Assembly (NCBI GenBank): GCA_016715825.1
Contig: JADJXO010000001.1
Coordinates: forward strand, 62,001 to 126,000
Direction of reading: 5' to 3'
Length of the DNA stretch: 64,000 bases
DNA from: Nitrospira sp.
GTDB taxonomy: Bacteria > Nitrospirota > Nitrospiria > Nitrospirales > Nitrospiraceae
The notes beneath the pieces were generated by a model. The model saw nothing but the letters and a program-made list of their open reading frames with translations, was not told the origin of the DNA and searched no databases. Both the position numbers and the translations under genes were made by a program. This document shows positions 25,610 through 34,778 of the stretch, piece after piece (within the stretch, counting starts at the first letter, position 1; the number at the start of each line of letters is the position of its first letter).

Positions 25610-26740
25610 TCACCGAAAGACAATCCCGGGTTCAAGTCGAATCAATTTTATGATGCTGACTGACGCGGACACGAGGCAGATCGCGAGTAATGCAACAAGG
25701 ACCAGGAGCAGCAATTGCCAGGTCTCGGCAAACGGGAGGGTACCACCTTGCGCCGCTAAGAATCCAAAGACCGTCGCAAGCCCGATACCTATGCCGTAGC
25801 CGGTGAGTCCGACGGTGAAGGCTTGGAGCAGAATCATGCGTGCCAGAGTAAAGCCTGAGGCCCCCATAGCCTTCAGCGCGCCAAACTGTCGAAGGTTTTC
25901 GATGGTGAAAAGATAGAACGTTTGTCCCGCAATGGCCATTCCGACGATGAATCCAAGCAGAATTGTCGTGCCGAAGTTGATGCCAATCCCAGTGTTGATG
26001 AGGACCCACATGTACGTCTTGAAGCCAAAGTCTTCCTGGGTGAATGCCCCTAGGCCTGTTTCTGCACGGATTCGATGAATCACCTCTTCAACTGGAACAC
26101 CGTCCTTGTGTTTGGCCAGGACGTAGGACAGTATTCGACGTTCACGCGGTACATAGCGCATCGCACGTTCGTAGGTCGTGTACACCACAGGGATATTCGT
26201 GAAACTTTTTTGAGTTTTGGCAATGGCCACAACGCGGGCCTGTTTGTCGTTCAATTCAAAGATGGTGCCGACCCTGACAACCGTTGGGCCTCCCATTCGT
26301 TCCACGGCCCATTGGTCCAACACGACGGCCTCAGGCTGCAAGATATCTTCGAATCGGCCTTCGAGCACTTCAGCAGGACGTCCGATCAACGTCGCCGATT
26401 CAAGTCCGGTTAACGTGATCTGATGATACTCTCCGTTGGCCAGGCGGGCTCGGAGGAGCCCTTTGTACAAGGGCACGGCCCATTCCACTCCGTCCACGCT
26501 TCTGACTCGATCCACCGCTGTGTCGGCGAGCGGTTTCACCTCATCTACTTGCGCAATGCCAGGATCTGTGATCCAGATCGGTATATTGAGATTCGTGATA
26601 CTGGCTTGAGACCACATCATCAGGCCCCAGAAAATCGAGCCTTGTTGAACGATCAACATCACGGCAAAGGTCAATCCACAGAGCAACATCAAGTATTTAG
26701 CGCGATCACCGAATAGCATCTTGAGTGCAACATAACTCAC
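25610..26740 (-). CDS. FtsX/MacB-like ABC permease (DevC type)
   Basis: A 376-residue permease: one N-terminal helix (YLMLLCGLTFAVMLIVQQG), a periplasmic domain of about 220 residues and three C-terminal helices (ILLGFIVGMAIAGQTFYLF, ARMILLQAFTVGLTGYGIGI, LLLLVLVALLAICLV). The ENLRQFGALKAMGAS loop between helices is the FtsX-family coupling motif. The start is GTG at 26740. It heads the exporter operon permease-ATPase-adaptor. Confidence 0.92.
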   Translation of the reverse strand: MSYVALKMLFGDRAKYLMLLCGLTFAVMLIVQQGSIFWGLMMWSQASITNLNIPIWITDPGIAQVDEVKPLADTAVDRVRSVDGVEWAVPLYKGLLRARLANGEYHQITLTGLESATLIGRPAEVLEGRFEDILQPEAVVLDQWAVERMGGPTVVRVGTIFELNDKQARVVAIAKTQKSFTNIPVVYTTYERAMRYVPRERRILSYVLAKHKDGVPVEEVIHRIRAETGLGAFTQEDFGFKTYMWVLINTGIGINFGTTILLGFIVGMAIAGQTFYLFTIENLRQFGALKAMGASGFTLARMILLQAFTVGLTGYGIGIGLATVFGFLAAQGGTLPFAETWQLLLLVLVALLAICLVSASVSIIKLIRLEPGIVFR

Positions 26741-27011
26741 GGTGTGTCCTGCGGTTCACGATAATGAAGCGGAAAACGAGCAATCCAGAGTTGCGGGGGC
26801 AATCGTACCTGATCATGTCGATAAAATAATAGGTATCGATCTACGGGAGGCTTGCCTACTCCATTACTCAATTCCTGATCCCGTTCATACAACCATGTAG
26901 GGGAATGGGTGCAGGATGAGGTGTTGCAGGGAGGCTGTAGAACAACAGTCTGCATACGTTGGCGCAATAGGGCGAGAAATGAAGAGAGACACGGAGGCGA
27001 GGATTGTGTCG

Positions 27012-28454
27012 TTACTCCGCGTTCCTTCGACTCTTGAGTGCTTCAAGCCTGATTTTGTCGAGATTGATGTACAGTGATTTCTCTTGGGTGACGATCACGG
27101 CACCGGGAGCTTGCCCTTTGGCCTTCTTGACCCACTTGCGGCGGGTGTAGATTACCTCGCCTTTGCCGCTTTTCTTTAAGTCGCTATACAGCAACGCCAG
27201 CGTCGCGGCATCACGAAGAGTTTCGACCGGCGGTTCAGCCCCTTTCCCCAGCCTCACGACGACATGCGAACCGGGTGTGCCTCGGGCATGGAGCCAGAGG
27301 TCGTCACTCTTGGCTAAGCCGAACGTCAGCGCATCATTCTCGCGGGCATTACGCCCGACGAAGATCGGCAATCCGTCTGTGGAGGTAAACCGTCGATAGG
27401 GGCCTCTCCGATCAGTGGCCGATTGACCTGTTTTCGCGGTTGATGGAGTGATCGGGGTGGATACCAGAGGGGAGGTAAACCGATCGATAGGTCTCCAGGA
27501 TTCTCGTTCTACTTCCTTCAGCTCCTCGCGTAACTGAGTCACCTGTTTCTCCGCTCGCTCTATACGTGGCTTGAGCTCACGTTCAGCAGCGAGATATTTT
27601 CGATGTTTCCGAAAGTAGTCATCCATATTGCCCCGAGCCGATTTCGTGGGATCGAGCGGAATGCTGATATCGAGCAATCTGTCGTCAAAGTAATCTGTGA
27701 CAGTAATCTGATCAGTCCCTTTCAAGATCAAATGGAGGTTGGCTTTGATCAGCTCTCCATATCGAGCGTGGGCATGATAGGCCGAAGCCTTCGACAGATC
27801 TCCTTTCCAGGCCTCGATCAATCGCAGTTCCTTCTTGAGTGCCTTCGTGAGACGTCGCAGCTGTAATTCTCTCGACTGAACGAGTTCTCGTCTTGCTTCT
27901 TCTACTCGATAGTAGGCATCGATTTCTGCGGAAATCGGAAATGCAGAGTCCGCACCTCCGGTGAATCGAGTGGGTGGGGTGTCCGTTCTGGGCTCGCGTT
28001 GAACTGGTACGGAATAGGGCTGTCCAACGAGGGACTGTTGGCGGAGTAGGTCCCTTAGCACTCGACGCTCAGCATCAAGGATGAGCAGATTGGCCTTCTT
28101 GCCGGTCAACTCGCACACGATGGTCCGGGCTCCTTCCTTGCTGGTGAGCTGAAGTTCAACGATGCGGTCACGTGAGATCTGCTGAATGTCGTCGATCCTC
28201 GCTCCTTGGAGATGGGCTCGGAGAAATTGACAGAACGGTGGAGGCGTTGGCGGGTTGACTTGAGAATAGGTGGTGAAATGAAGACGAGCAGAATTCAGTT
28301 CGCAGGAAATCAATAATCGGTGCGTGTGCCGAGGGACTCGAACGTCGAACACGAGCATGCGAGCTGTCGGCTGATGAATTTTCTGAATCCATGCGCCACG
28401 TAATATAGGCGAGACCTCTTGAAGCACCTGCTCAAGATCAGAAACGTTCAGCAT
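27012..28454 (-). CDS. RqcH/NFACT-family ribosome quality control protein
   Basis: A 480-residue protein with the NFACT-N domain (1-170), a helical coiled-coil middle (about 185-330) and the C-terminal NFACT-R domain (DUF814: GLPIFVGRNARENDALTF, DDLWLHARGTPGSHVVVR). The DR pair in SRDRIVEL (about residues 95-98) matches the residues RqcH needs to recruit alanyl-tRNA. RqcH binds stalled 50S-peptidyl-tRNA complexes and adds C-terminal alanine tails that mark the chain for degradation. The start at 28454 gives the usual MLNVSDL opening. Somewhat shorter than Bacillus RqcH (about 570). Confidence 0.9.
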   Translation of the reverse strand: MLNVSDLEQVLQEVSPILRGAWIQKIHQPTARMLVFDVRVPRHTHRLLISCELNSARLHFTTYSQVNPPTPPPFCQFLRAHLQGARIDDIQQISRDRIVELQLTSKEGARTIVCELTGKKANLLILDAERRVLRDLLRQQSLVGQPYSVPVQREPRTDTPPTRFTGGADSAFPISAEIDAYYRVEEARRELVQSRELQLRRLTKALKKELRLIEAWKGDLSKASAYHAHARYGELIKANLHLILKGTDQITVTDYFDDRLLDISIPLDPTKSARGNMDDYFRKHRKYLAAERELKPRIERAEKQVTQLREELKEVERESWRPIDRFTSPLVSTPITPSTAKTGQSATDRRGPYRRFTSTDGLPIFVGRNARENDALTFGLAKSDDLWLHARGTPGSHVVVRLGKGAEPPVETLRDAATLALLYSDLKKSGKGEVIYTRRKWVKKAKGQAPGAVIVTQEKSLYINLDKIRLEALKSRRNAE

Positions 28455-28696
28455 CGTAAGTGAATGTCATGCTCTTCAGGAGGTGTATATCTCCTGTAAT
28501 CCCGCCTCATGCCATCGCACGGGGGGTAAGTGTATCAGCATCGGGACCGGGTGTTAATTGGGTCACTCTACGATGTACGACAAGTACAGGCAAGTGACTG
28601 CAGCGAACGCGTTGGTGCCATCATAGTTTCCTGCTTGCGGCGTCGCTTCTATTCCGCTAGAGTCCATGCAATTATTCGTGCGTGCTCGCCGTCCCC

Positions 28697-30262
28697 ATGC
28701 GCCTACTCGATCCTCAGCCACTTACACGATTGAGACATGAGTTTCGCCTATCGATGCGGCGGTTACTCACCGACCTTTGCCGAGAACTGCATGCTGAGCA
28801 CGCTGATCTGACCGGACAACTGTGTCTACCGACCGGGCTTTTTGAGCGTCTCCGCTCACGGTTCGCACTTGAGAGCTATTCCAACTGGAAAGTGGTCGGA
28901 TGGATTGAAACGCTCAATGACCTCGTCTATTTCTTGGATATACTCAAACAATGGAAGCTGGAACAGGATCGAGCAGCATGTGCGGAGCAGTTGTTTGACG
29001 AATGTCAGGAGCATTTTTTTGAACACGGGTACTTTGATGATCTCTTCCCAACGGGCAAGGCACGGGTCAGCGGGCTGGGAAAACGGTTGTTCGATCTGTG
29101 TCGGTCCCTGGCGACGGAGTTGACTCAAGAGTCTCTCTGGTTCGATCCGGCCGTATCGGTCATGTGGTGTCGACAGCGAAAGCTGGCGCGGTGGTTGGTA
29201 CAGGGAACCTTGAATCACCATTTTGAGAGAGCCGAAGTCCGGGGAACCCTCTCCATTGGTGACTCCGGTGCCTGGTGTCAGGCGCCAAGCGACATGCGAC
29301 GGGCGTTGCGCCGATCGGGGGACTACGTGGGCTTTCGAGTGGAGCCAAACAGCATTTCAGTCCAGGTTGGGCAAAAGCTTTTTCCGGTCTGGTCGAGATG
29401 GGCAGGGCAGGGGCAATGGCAGTGGGTGTGCCATTCTCCGAGGATTGCCGTTCTGACTGATAGCCATTCGGTCACCGTCGGCCCAACACTTGTGTACGGG
29501 AAGGACCGGCGGCCAAGATCTGTGAAGGTCACTGATCGGCAACACGTTGATCGTATCGCTCGTGCGTGGCAGACCATCCAGCTTGCTTGGCCGGAAGGGC
29601 ATGAGACCCTTGCGGTTCTCACATCTCGCGTCATCCCACTACAGGCAAAAGGGGTTGTGAGCTTCAGCTACCGGCATCGTCCAGGACTGTCCTTTATCAA
29701 CTGCTTTGAGCGAGGCAACCTCGATCTGATCGACGATCTCATTCATGAGAACAGTCACCATCACTTGAATCTTCTTCTGCGGAAATACGTCATGTATCGA
29801 GATGACCATCATCAGCAGATCTTCTACTCACCTTGGAGGCGGAGTCTCCGCCCATTACGAGGTATTCTTCATGCAGCCTTCACGTTCACCATGGGCGCCG
29901 TTTTGTTCGAGCGGCTCTCAGCCTGGGCATCAGGGCGAGGAGGTCTGGAACGGTGGAAGAATGCAGGCCTTAGCAAACAAGACCTCCAGCGAGCGCAATT
30001 TCGTTGCTTGGAGGAGATTAAATCCGTCCGGTACTCTCTGCAAGACCTTCGTTACGCCGATCATCATCTCAAATGGCTGACTGGATCTGGGAGACGCTTG
30101 GTCGCACAGCTCGCAGAAGCAATTGATGAGGTCGAATCGAGGGGCAAACAATTCAAACGTGACGTGGAGCGCTCACGGTTTGGTTCGGCGCTACGCAAGC
30201 ACGGCAAAGAACTCCACCAGGCGCGTCACATGTATGGGCCGATGAGGTTGGGGAAAGGGTGA
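28697..30262 (+). CDS. HEXXH-motif protein (putative 2OG-dependent peptide beta-hydroxylase type)
   Basis: A 521-residue protein from ATG 28697 (GTG at 28682 is possible; neither has a clear ribosome site). The central feature is IHENSHHHLNLLL at about residues 349-361, an HEXXH metal site, followed by YSPWRRSLRPLRGILHAAFTF. That pair of motifs matches the HEXXH putative peptide-modification family, members of which are 2OG/Fe-dependent beta-hydroxylases acting on ribosomally made peptides. The helical N-terminal 200 residues and long helical C-terminus fit the family. No obvious precursor peptide or radical-SAM gene lies beside it, so its substrate is open. Confidence 0.7.
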   Translation: MRLLDPQPLTRLRHEFRLSMRRLLTDLCRELHAEHADLTGQLCLPTGLFERLRSRFALESYSNWKVVGWIETLNDLVYFLDILKQWKLEQDRAACAEQLFDECQEHFFEHGYFDDLFPTGKARVSGLGKRLFDLCRSLATELTQESLWFDPAVSVMWCRQRKLARWLVQGTLNHHFERAEVRGTLSIGDSGAWCQAPSDMRRALRRSGDYVGFRVEPNSISVQVGQKLFPVWSRWAGQGQWQWVCHSPRIAVLTDSHSVTVGPTLVYGKDRRPRSVKVTDRQHVDRIARAWQTIQLAWPEGHETLAVLTSRVIPLQAKGVVSFSYRHRPGLSFINCFERGNLDLIDDLIHENSHHHLNLLLRKYVMYRDDHHQQIFYSPWRRSLRPLRGILHAAFTFTMGAVLFERLSAWASGRGGLERWKNAGLSKQDLQRAQFRCLEEIKSVRYSLQDLRYADHHLKWLTGSGRRLVAQLAEAIDEVESRGKQFKRDVERSRFGSALRKHGKELHQARHMYGPMRLGKG

Positions 30263-30388
30263 GTGCTGATGCCGCCATATCGATCAGGTCCGTCTCGTAA
30301 TCTAGGAAGACCTGAGCGGATGATGGAAGCTCTCTATTTCTTGACGATCGAACCATAGGATGTAGACTCGATCCAGGAGGTATGGATC

Positions 30389-30976
30389 ATGCCGATGTTC
30401 ATGCCGACATCTCGTGTGAAAACTTCCTGCGCTGCCCTGATCATGTGGTGTGTCTGTGTGCCGCTCGTGTCTGGTGTGATCCCCGAAGGAGCGGTTGCCT
30501 TTGAGAATGCCAAGGCCGTGAAGGTCGAGAAGCTTCTCACTCTCATTCGAGTGGCGGAGCTGGAATCAGAGTATGACGCACTTACTCAGAAATATGTGAG
30601 CGACTACGAGCAACAAATACGAAAAGCCATTGTGAACGCGTATCCTGATCTGAAGGGTGAAAAAAAGATGCAAATTGAGACCCTCCTGGAAGTCTTCTTG
30701 AAGGATATGAGAAAGTCGATCGGACAAGCCGAGACGCTCCATGACCATTTAAAGCAGGCGTACTCGAGAAATTTTGGAGAAGACGAACTGGACCGCCTCA
30801 TTGCGCACTATTCTTCTCCGCTTGGCGAAAAAGATGCAGGTATGAAGAAAAGCGCCGCCATCGAATACAATAAAATGTGGACGACTCAATTCATGAATCA
30901 ATACAAGGCCCGAGTCGAAAAGTTTTTTCAGGTGATTGCTCTAGTTGTGAGAGGCAAAGGGAAGCAGGGGGCCTAG
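30389..30976 (+). CDS. Exported DUF2059-like protein
   Basis: A 195-residue protein; the ATG is 8 bases after AGGAGG. A signal peptide of about 38 residues is followed by an all-helical, charged domain (KVEKLLTLIRVAELESEYDALTQKY and LDRLIAHYSSPLGEKDAGMKK), which matches the DUF2059 pattern of a helix-turn containing F(t/g)ydELd...YsSP.Gk. Periplasmic; the function is unknown in the family. A gap of about 300 bases without a recognisable gene follows. Confidence 0.8.
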   Translation: MPMFMPTSRVKTSCAALIMWCVCVPLVSGVIPEGAVAFENAKAVKVEKLLTLIRVAELESEYDALTQKYVSDYEQQIRKAIVNAYPDLKGEKKMQIETLLEVFLKDMRKSIGQAETLHDHLKQAYSRNFGEDELDRLIAHYSSPLGEKDAGMKKSAAIEYNKMWTTQFMNQYKARVEKFFQVIALVVRGKGKQGA

Positions 30977-31274
30977 CAGACGCGCCCGTCGATTTCCCGC
31001 CAATCATTTTCTTCGAGCATAGACTCATTCCGTGAAGAGAGAAGCCTACTCGATTTGCAAAAGGTTGGATGGCCAGGCAGAGTGTTTTAAACCAGAGGCC
31101 TGTCCCTCCATCCTTACCCGGAGTTTGGAAATCCCTCCAACGACTTCAACAAGTCAACCTCACCTACGGACGGCTACAGTTGGGGATGGTAAAACTGGTT
31201 TGCTGAGGCCTGCGCTTCTCTCCTTAGACATGACGAAGTGCGTGGTGTGACATTGTAAGGACGTGAGGTGCGAA
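30977..31274. other. Intergenic, no gene seen
   Basis: About 300 bases between the DUF2059 gene and the antitoxin remnant. An open frame at 31032-31250 has no ribosome site and no recognisable motif. The right end should hold the promoter of the toxin-antitoxin pair; a GTGAGGTG ribosome-like site lies at 31263-31270. Confidence 0.5.
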
Positions 31275-31316
31275 ATGATCGAGAAACTACAGAAGCCTGG
31301 AAACAGGGCAGCGTTG

Positions 31317-31321
31317 ATTAG
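31317..31321 (+). repeat. Target-site duplication ATTAG (left copy)
   Basis: ATTAG abuts the left terminal inverted repeat and is repeated at 32868-32872 right after the other end. Joining the flanks through one copy restores the antitoxin frame. Confidence 0.85.
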
Positions 31322-31336
31322 CCCGGATTCCGCAGT
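31322..31336 (+). repeat. Left terminal inverted repeat of the IS
   Basis: CCCGGATTCCGCAGT, exact reverse complement of 32853-32867. Confidence 0.9.
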
Positions 31337-31374
31337 TGATTTGGAATTGAGGTAGAATCGGCAGCCAGATTCTC

Positions 31375-32843
31375 TTGGTCACCCAGGAGGTTGGTCTGCG
31401 TCGTCGAGATCCGGCCTCACCGCTCTATCCCAAGCTTCGTTTTGCGTGTACGGACCATCCGATCACCGGCTGGGCCGGAGCCATCCTGCTGCGATTGTAC
31501 TTCGAACTGATCGGGTTGCGTGCGGCGCTTGTCCCACTCCTCGTTCCCTTTGCGAAGACGTCGAACAATCAGAGTCCCGCCGTGGACGTGTTCCTGGCCT
31601 GGTGGGACGGACTGGCCCTGGGTGCCGAACGGCTTGAACAGTTGACCGCTATCGGCGCGATCCGTTGCTGTCCCGGCTGCTGGGGCTGCCGCGGTTTCCC
31701 TTCCCCGATACGGTACGGCGGTGCTTCGGGCGGTTCACCGATCGCCACACGACCGACGTGTCGGAGGCCCTGATGAGATTGTCGTTGCCGCGCCTGCGGC
31801 CGACGCTGCTGGGCCATACGCTCGATCTGGATTCCCCCGTGTTCTGTCGCGATGGTACACACGAGGGGAGTCGCATCGGACATAATCCGATCAAACATGG
31901 GCGGCCTTCCCATCACCCGTTGGTGGCGTGGTTGAGTGAACGGCGGCGGCTCTTGTGGGCGACCTTGCGGGCGGGAAATGCGGGGACGGCTAACGGCGTG
32001 CGAGAATTTCTCGCGCACGCACTGACCCTGTTGCCGACGGGGCATCGAATCGGACTGGTGCGGGCGGATGCCGGCTTTTTTGTGACCGCGTTGGAAACCC
32101 GCGACTTGCCCTATATCATTGTGGCCCGGCTGACTCCGCTGGTGCAGAAGCTGGGTATCCACCGCATTCCCGAAGCGGACTGGCAGCCCGTCACGCGAGG
32201 GATTGCGGTCGTAGCCGTGATGGCGACACTCCCGGCCTGGCGGGGCCAGACTCGCCGGTTTGTCTGTCTGCGTCAGACCTTGACGGAGCGGCCCACGGCC
32301 AGCGGACGGCGGTTGATCGAGCGTCCCGGCTACACCTACCGCGTCTTCGTCACCACCGTGCCCTTTGCTGCGGAACTGGTCACCCGGATGTATGCTGGCC
32401 GGGCCGACTGTGAGAACCGCATCAAGGAACTCAAGGAGGACCTGAGTCTTGATACGTTCTGCCTCCAGTCCTTCGATGCGACCGATGCGGCCTTCCGGAC
32501 CGGCTGTGTGCTCTACAATCTGTTGATGGGGGTTCGGGAGACGGTCTTGCCCTCGTGCTGGTTTGAGCGGCGGCTGCGGGCCGTGCGGGATCTGGTGTTC
32601 CTGGTCGGAGCCGATCTGATTCCCCACGCTCGACGACTGCGGGTCCGATTCGCCGTGCCTCCAGAGGAGCGGGCCGAGTTTCTCGAACGGCTCCGGACCC
32701 TGTCGGCGGGGTTGCCGATTGCGGCGCAGTTGGAGTGGGAGCTGAGCGAGGCTGATGACGTGGATCAGGCTTCCACTCGCGCCCCGAATGCTGTCGGGCC
32801 CACCGGTAGGCCGGTGCTCCAGAGGACCGGGGCGTCACCCTAA
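31375..32843 (+). pseudogene. IS1380-family transposase, frameshifted
   Basis: The N-terminal part (from about 31375; TTG is the only start seen, and the true start may lie elsewhere) reads to about 31645, and the remainder reads in another frame to 32843, about 485 residues in total. DDE features survive: CRDGTHEGSRIGHNPIKHGRPSHHP (first Asp), LVRADAGFF (second Asp), and YAGRADCENRIKELKEDL (Glu). Near 31642, one base appears to be missing (a reading of CGCTATCGGCGCGATCCG continues as RYRRDPLLSRLLG). No slippery heptamer is present, so programmed frameshifting is unlikely; the element is probably inactive unless this is a sequence error. Confidence 0.8.
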
Positions 32844-32852
32844 CTCATCTCT

Positions 32853-32867
32853 ACTGCGGAATCCGGG
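32853..32867 (-). repeat. Right terminal inverted repeat of the IS
   Basis: ACTGCGGAATCCGGG on the + strand, the reverse complement of the left end. Confidence 0.9.
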
Positions 32868-32872
32868 ATTAG
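32868..32872 (+). repeat. Target-site duplication ATTAG (right copy)
   Basis: Matches the five bases before the left end of the element. Confidence 0.85.
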
Positions 32873-33057
32873 TGAGAAACCGGTAATGCAGGCGCTCGGG
32901 ATCACCGAAGAAACCCCACTGCAGGTCACGGTGAGTGGTACCGCGCTTGTTATTACATCGGTAAATATCGGTGTCGGTCCCGAGCGTCTAAAGGCCACAA
33001 TCAAAGAGCTTCGGAAGAAGTATGGACAGATGCTAAAGCGGCTCGCGGACTGATGCG

Positions 33058-33436
33058 GTGGACCACATCATCTTCCTCAGTGTGGACAACGTTTTGGTGC
33101 TCCACACCGATACCATCGACATGGATGGTAGTTCACACGGCGTGAGGGATCACGGTGTGCTGGATGCCGCGCCACCAATTCGGTTGAGGATACCTCCACG
33201 AAAATCTTGCCGCGATGGCTGCTGCATTGAGGTTCCACATCGCCCAGCATCATCGGTTTGTTGATGGGAATAAGCGCGCAGCGGTTCTGTCTGCTCTTGC
33301 TTTTCTTAGCGTGAATGGGATTGAGGAGCTTCCTGATCAAAAAGAGCTGGAGATAATGACCCTTCAGGTTGCAGCCGGCGAGCTGGTCAAAGATATGCTG
33401 ACCAAGTGGATTCGAAAGAACCTGGACAAAAAGTAA
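33058..33436 (+). pseudogene. Doc/Fic-type toxin gene, degraded
   Basis: The 5' part (GTG 33058) reads IIFLSVDNVLVLHTDTID...GVRDHGVLDAA, a typical Doc N-terminus. The rest continues in another frame with YLHENLAAMAAALRFH and the Fic motif HRFVDGNKR. Between them, a deletion near 33163-33172 shifts the frame, and a TGA at 33185-33187 replaces the second Gly of the conserved FGG. Doc toxins phosphorylate elongation factor Tu and stop translation. With both lesions upstream of the active site, no toxin should be made. This is the partner of the antitoxin remnant 4 bases upstream. Confidence 0.85.
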
Positions 33437-33713
33437 TAGCGCTCCAGAAGCTCCTCACCGTACTCCAGCCAGTGTGCGGTTTAGGCTATGGCAAGACGGA
33501 TATGTTCTGAAATGCCAGAGGCTGGCGCGTACTCAATATGGAGTAGCCGGCGAGGAGCGTTGCTCCGAGATTTCGAAGAGGCGTGGATAATCAGAGTTTT
33601 CATGACAAGCACCCCTCCTTATAGATGATCCCGGACTGTTTTGAGCAAGGCCCACACGCTGGTGAGGCGAACTGCCTGTGAAGCCTTCATGCGACCCGTT
33701 TTTGCACAGGATG
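33437..33713. other. Intergenic, no gene seen
   Basis: About 280 bases between the toxin remnant and a convergent gene on the minus strand. No clear terminator, repeat or RNA was found. Confidence 0.5.
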
Positions 33714-34778
33714 TTACGGTTCGACCGTCACGTCCACAAAGGCTGGAAGGCTATCGGCTCCCTTCTTATCCGTAACGCGTAACTTAAAACGATACGTTCG
33801 CGGCTCTGAAACAGCTGGGGCAAGGAAAGAGGCTTCTGAGTTGTTGGCGTCGAGCAACGAGACCTTGCTGCCGCGCACTTGGCTCCAACTATAGTAGAGC
33901 GCTTCGCCCTCAGGATCTCGGCTTGTTAACCCCTTCAGCGTCACCTTTGAACCAGCCTTGACCGTCTTGTTCGGGCCGGCATCGGCGATCGGCGACTCGT
34001 TCGGTTCATTGTTCACATTCACGTCAATATCCAGTGAGCCGTGCTTGCCACGGTTGGTGACCGTAATGGTGGCTTTCCCATTACCGACGATCTGGAGCAG
34101 GCCTCCCGGTAGGAGCGTGATGACTTTCAGATTGGAAGACTCATAAGTGGTGCCGCTGTTTGGACTGCTGATACGCCGGGTGATGCCGTCGGCAAAGTCG
34201 GCAACAACCGGGAGTTCGAAAATCTTGCCCATCGAATCGACATGGCCGAAGGCGGATGACTGTCCTGCTCTGCCGAGTTGCAACGGCTTATCCGTCTCAA
34301 AATCAATGGCTGTCAGATCCGCAGGTGGTTCAACATGCAGGATCACTTCATCGAATATGGATCTTGTACTCAATCGTCCACGGGAGACTTCGGCTACTGC
34401 TAAGAGCCTCACGGGCCCGATGCTGTTCTGTGGGATGTTCAGTTGTCCGCCAAAGGCCGGGTTCTGCTCGGCCGATCCTACCATTGCGACTGGCGCCACG
34501 ATCGAGCCTACCGCGGTCGAATCATCCTGTTCAACGAGGACTTCGTCCTGTTCCCCGTACCAGTAGTAGCGGACCTTGGTGATGCCAGTATCCTTCCCCA
34601 AATCGACACGTGCCGTGACGGTGCTTCCTGCAGTCAGCGTAGAACCTTCCATAGGCTCTGCGATCGTAAAGGCCTGGACCGGAGAGGCCACCGCCAGGTA
34701 CACCGGAAACAGGCACTGCCAAACAATCTGAGGGGGGGGTCCCCATTTCATGAGCCGGAGGTCTCGCACGATGATCAT
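33714..34778 (-). CDS. Exported PKD/REJ-like domain protein
   Basis: A 354-residue protein. The ATG at 34778 overlaps the upstream permease stop (ATGA); an internal ATG at 34751 would give a tidier signal peptide (cleavage near VQA-FT). Residues about 40-160 are Ig-like, and the last 90 residues are a PKD/REJ-type domain (SPIADAGPNKTVKAGSKVTLKG, EGEALYYSWSQVRG, TYRFKLRVTDKKGADS). Such domains mediate binding at the cell surface. There is no enzyme domain. Coupling to a permease gene is odd and may only reflect gene packing. Confidence 0.8.
   Translation of the reverse strand: MIIVRDLRLMKWGPPPQIVWQCLFPVYLAVASPVQAFTIAEPMEGSTLTAGSTVTARVDLGKDTGITKVRYYWYGEQDEVLVEQDDSTAVGSIVAPVAMVGSAEQNPAFGGQLNIPQNSIGPVRLLAVAEVSRGRLSTRSIFDEVILHVEPPADLTAIDFETDKPLQLGRAGQSSAFGHVDSMGKIFELPVVADFADGITRRISSPNSGTTYESSNLKVITLLPGGLLQIVGNGKATITVTNRGKHGSLDIDVNVNNEPNESPIADAGPNKTVKAGSKVTLKGLTSRDPEGEALYYSWSQVRGSKVSLLDANNSEASFLAPAVSEPRTYRFKLRVTDKKGADSLPAFVDVTVEP

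Larger units (their letters stand above)
31322..32867 (+). mobile_element. IS1380-family insertion sequence, 1546 bp
   Basis: Bounded by perfect 15-base terminal inverted repeats (CCCGGATTCCGCAGT) at 31322-31336 and 32853-32867 and by the ATTAG duplication. It holds one transposase gene of the IS1380 type, with a frameshift. The intact ends and duplication mean the insertion is fairly recent. It lies within an antitoxin gene. Confidence 0.9.
31275..33053 (+). pseudogene. AbrB/MazE-type antitoxin gene interrupted by an IS1380-family element
   Basis: The first 14 codons plus ATTAG (31275-31321) join perfectly to 32873-33053 once the insertion and one copy of the 5-base duplication are removed. 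The rebuilt 75-residue protein begins MIEKLQKPGNRAALI and ends LRKKYGQMLKRLAD, the typical short AbrB/MazE DNA-binding antitoxin found with Doc toxins. It was therefore an intact gene until the insertion. The remnant of the Doc toxin starts 4 bases after its stop. As it stands, no functional antitoxin can be made from this locus. Confidence 0.85.

Noticed and set aside
26737..26967. A 76-codon minus-strand frame that overlaps the FtsX-like permease start by 4 bases (GTGA)
   Set aside because: No ribosome site, a TTG start, and a translation that looks random (Cys/Ser/Thr/Pro scatter, no hydrophobic pattern). The overlap alone is not enough.
31032..31250. 72-codon open frame upstream of the antitoxin remnant
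   Set aside because: No ribosome site and no recognisable motif; treated as intergenic.
31569..32627. Long (352-codon) minus-strand frame inside the IS
   Set aside because: It is the mirror of the transposase gene. The + strand carries the DDE motifs, and the minus product is low-complexity Arg/Gln/Pro-rich.
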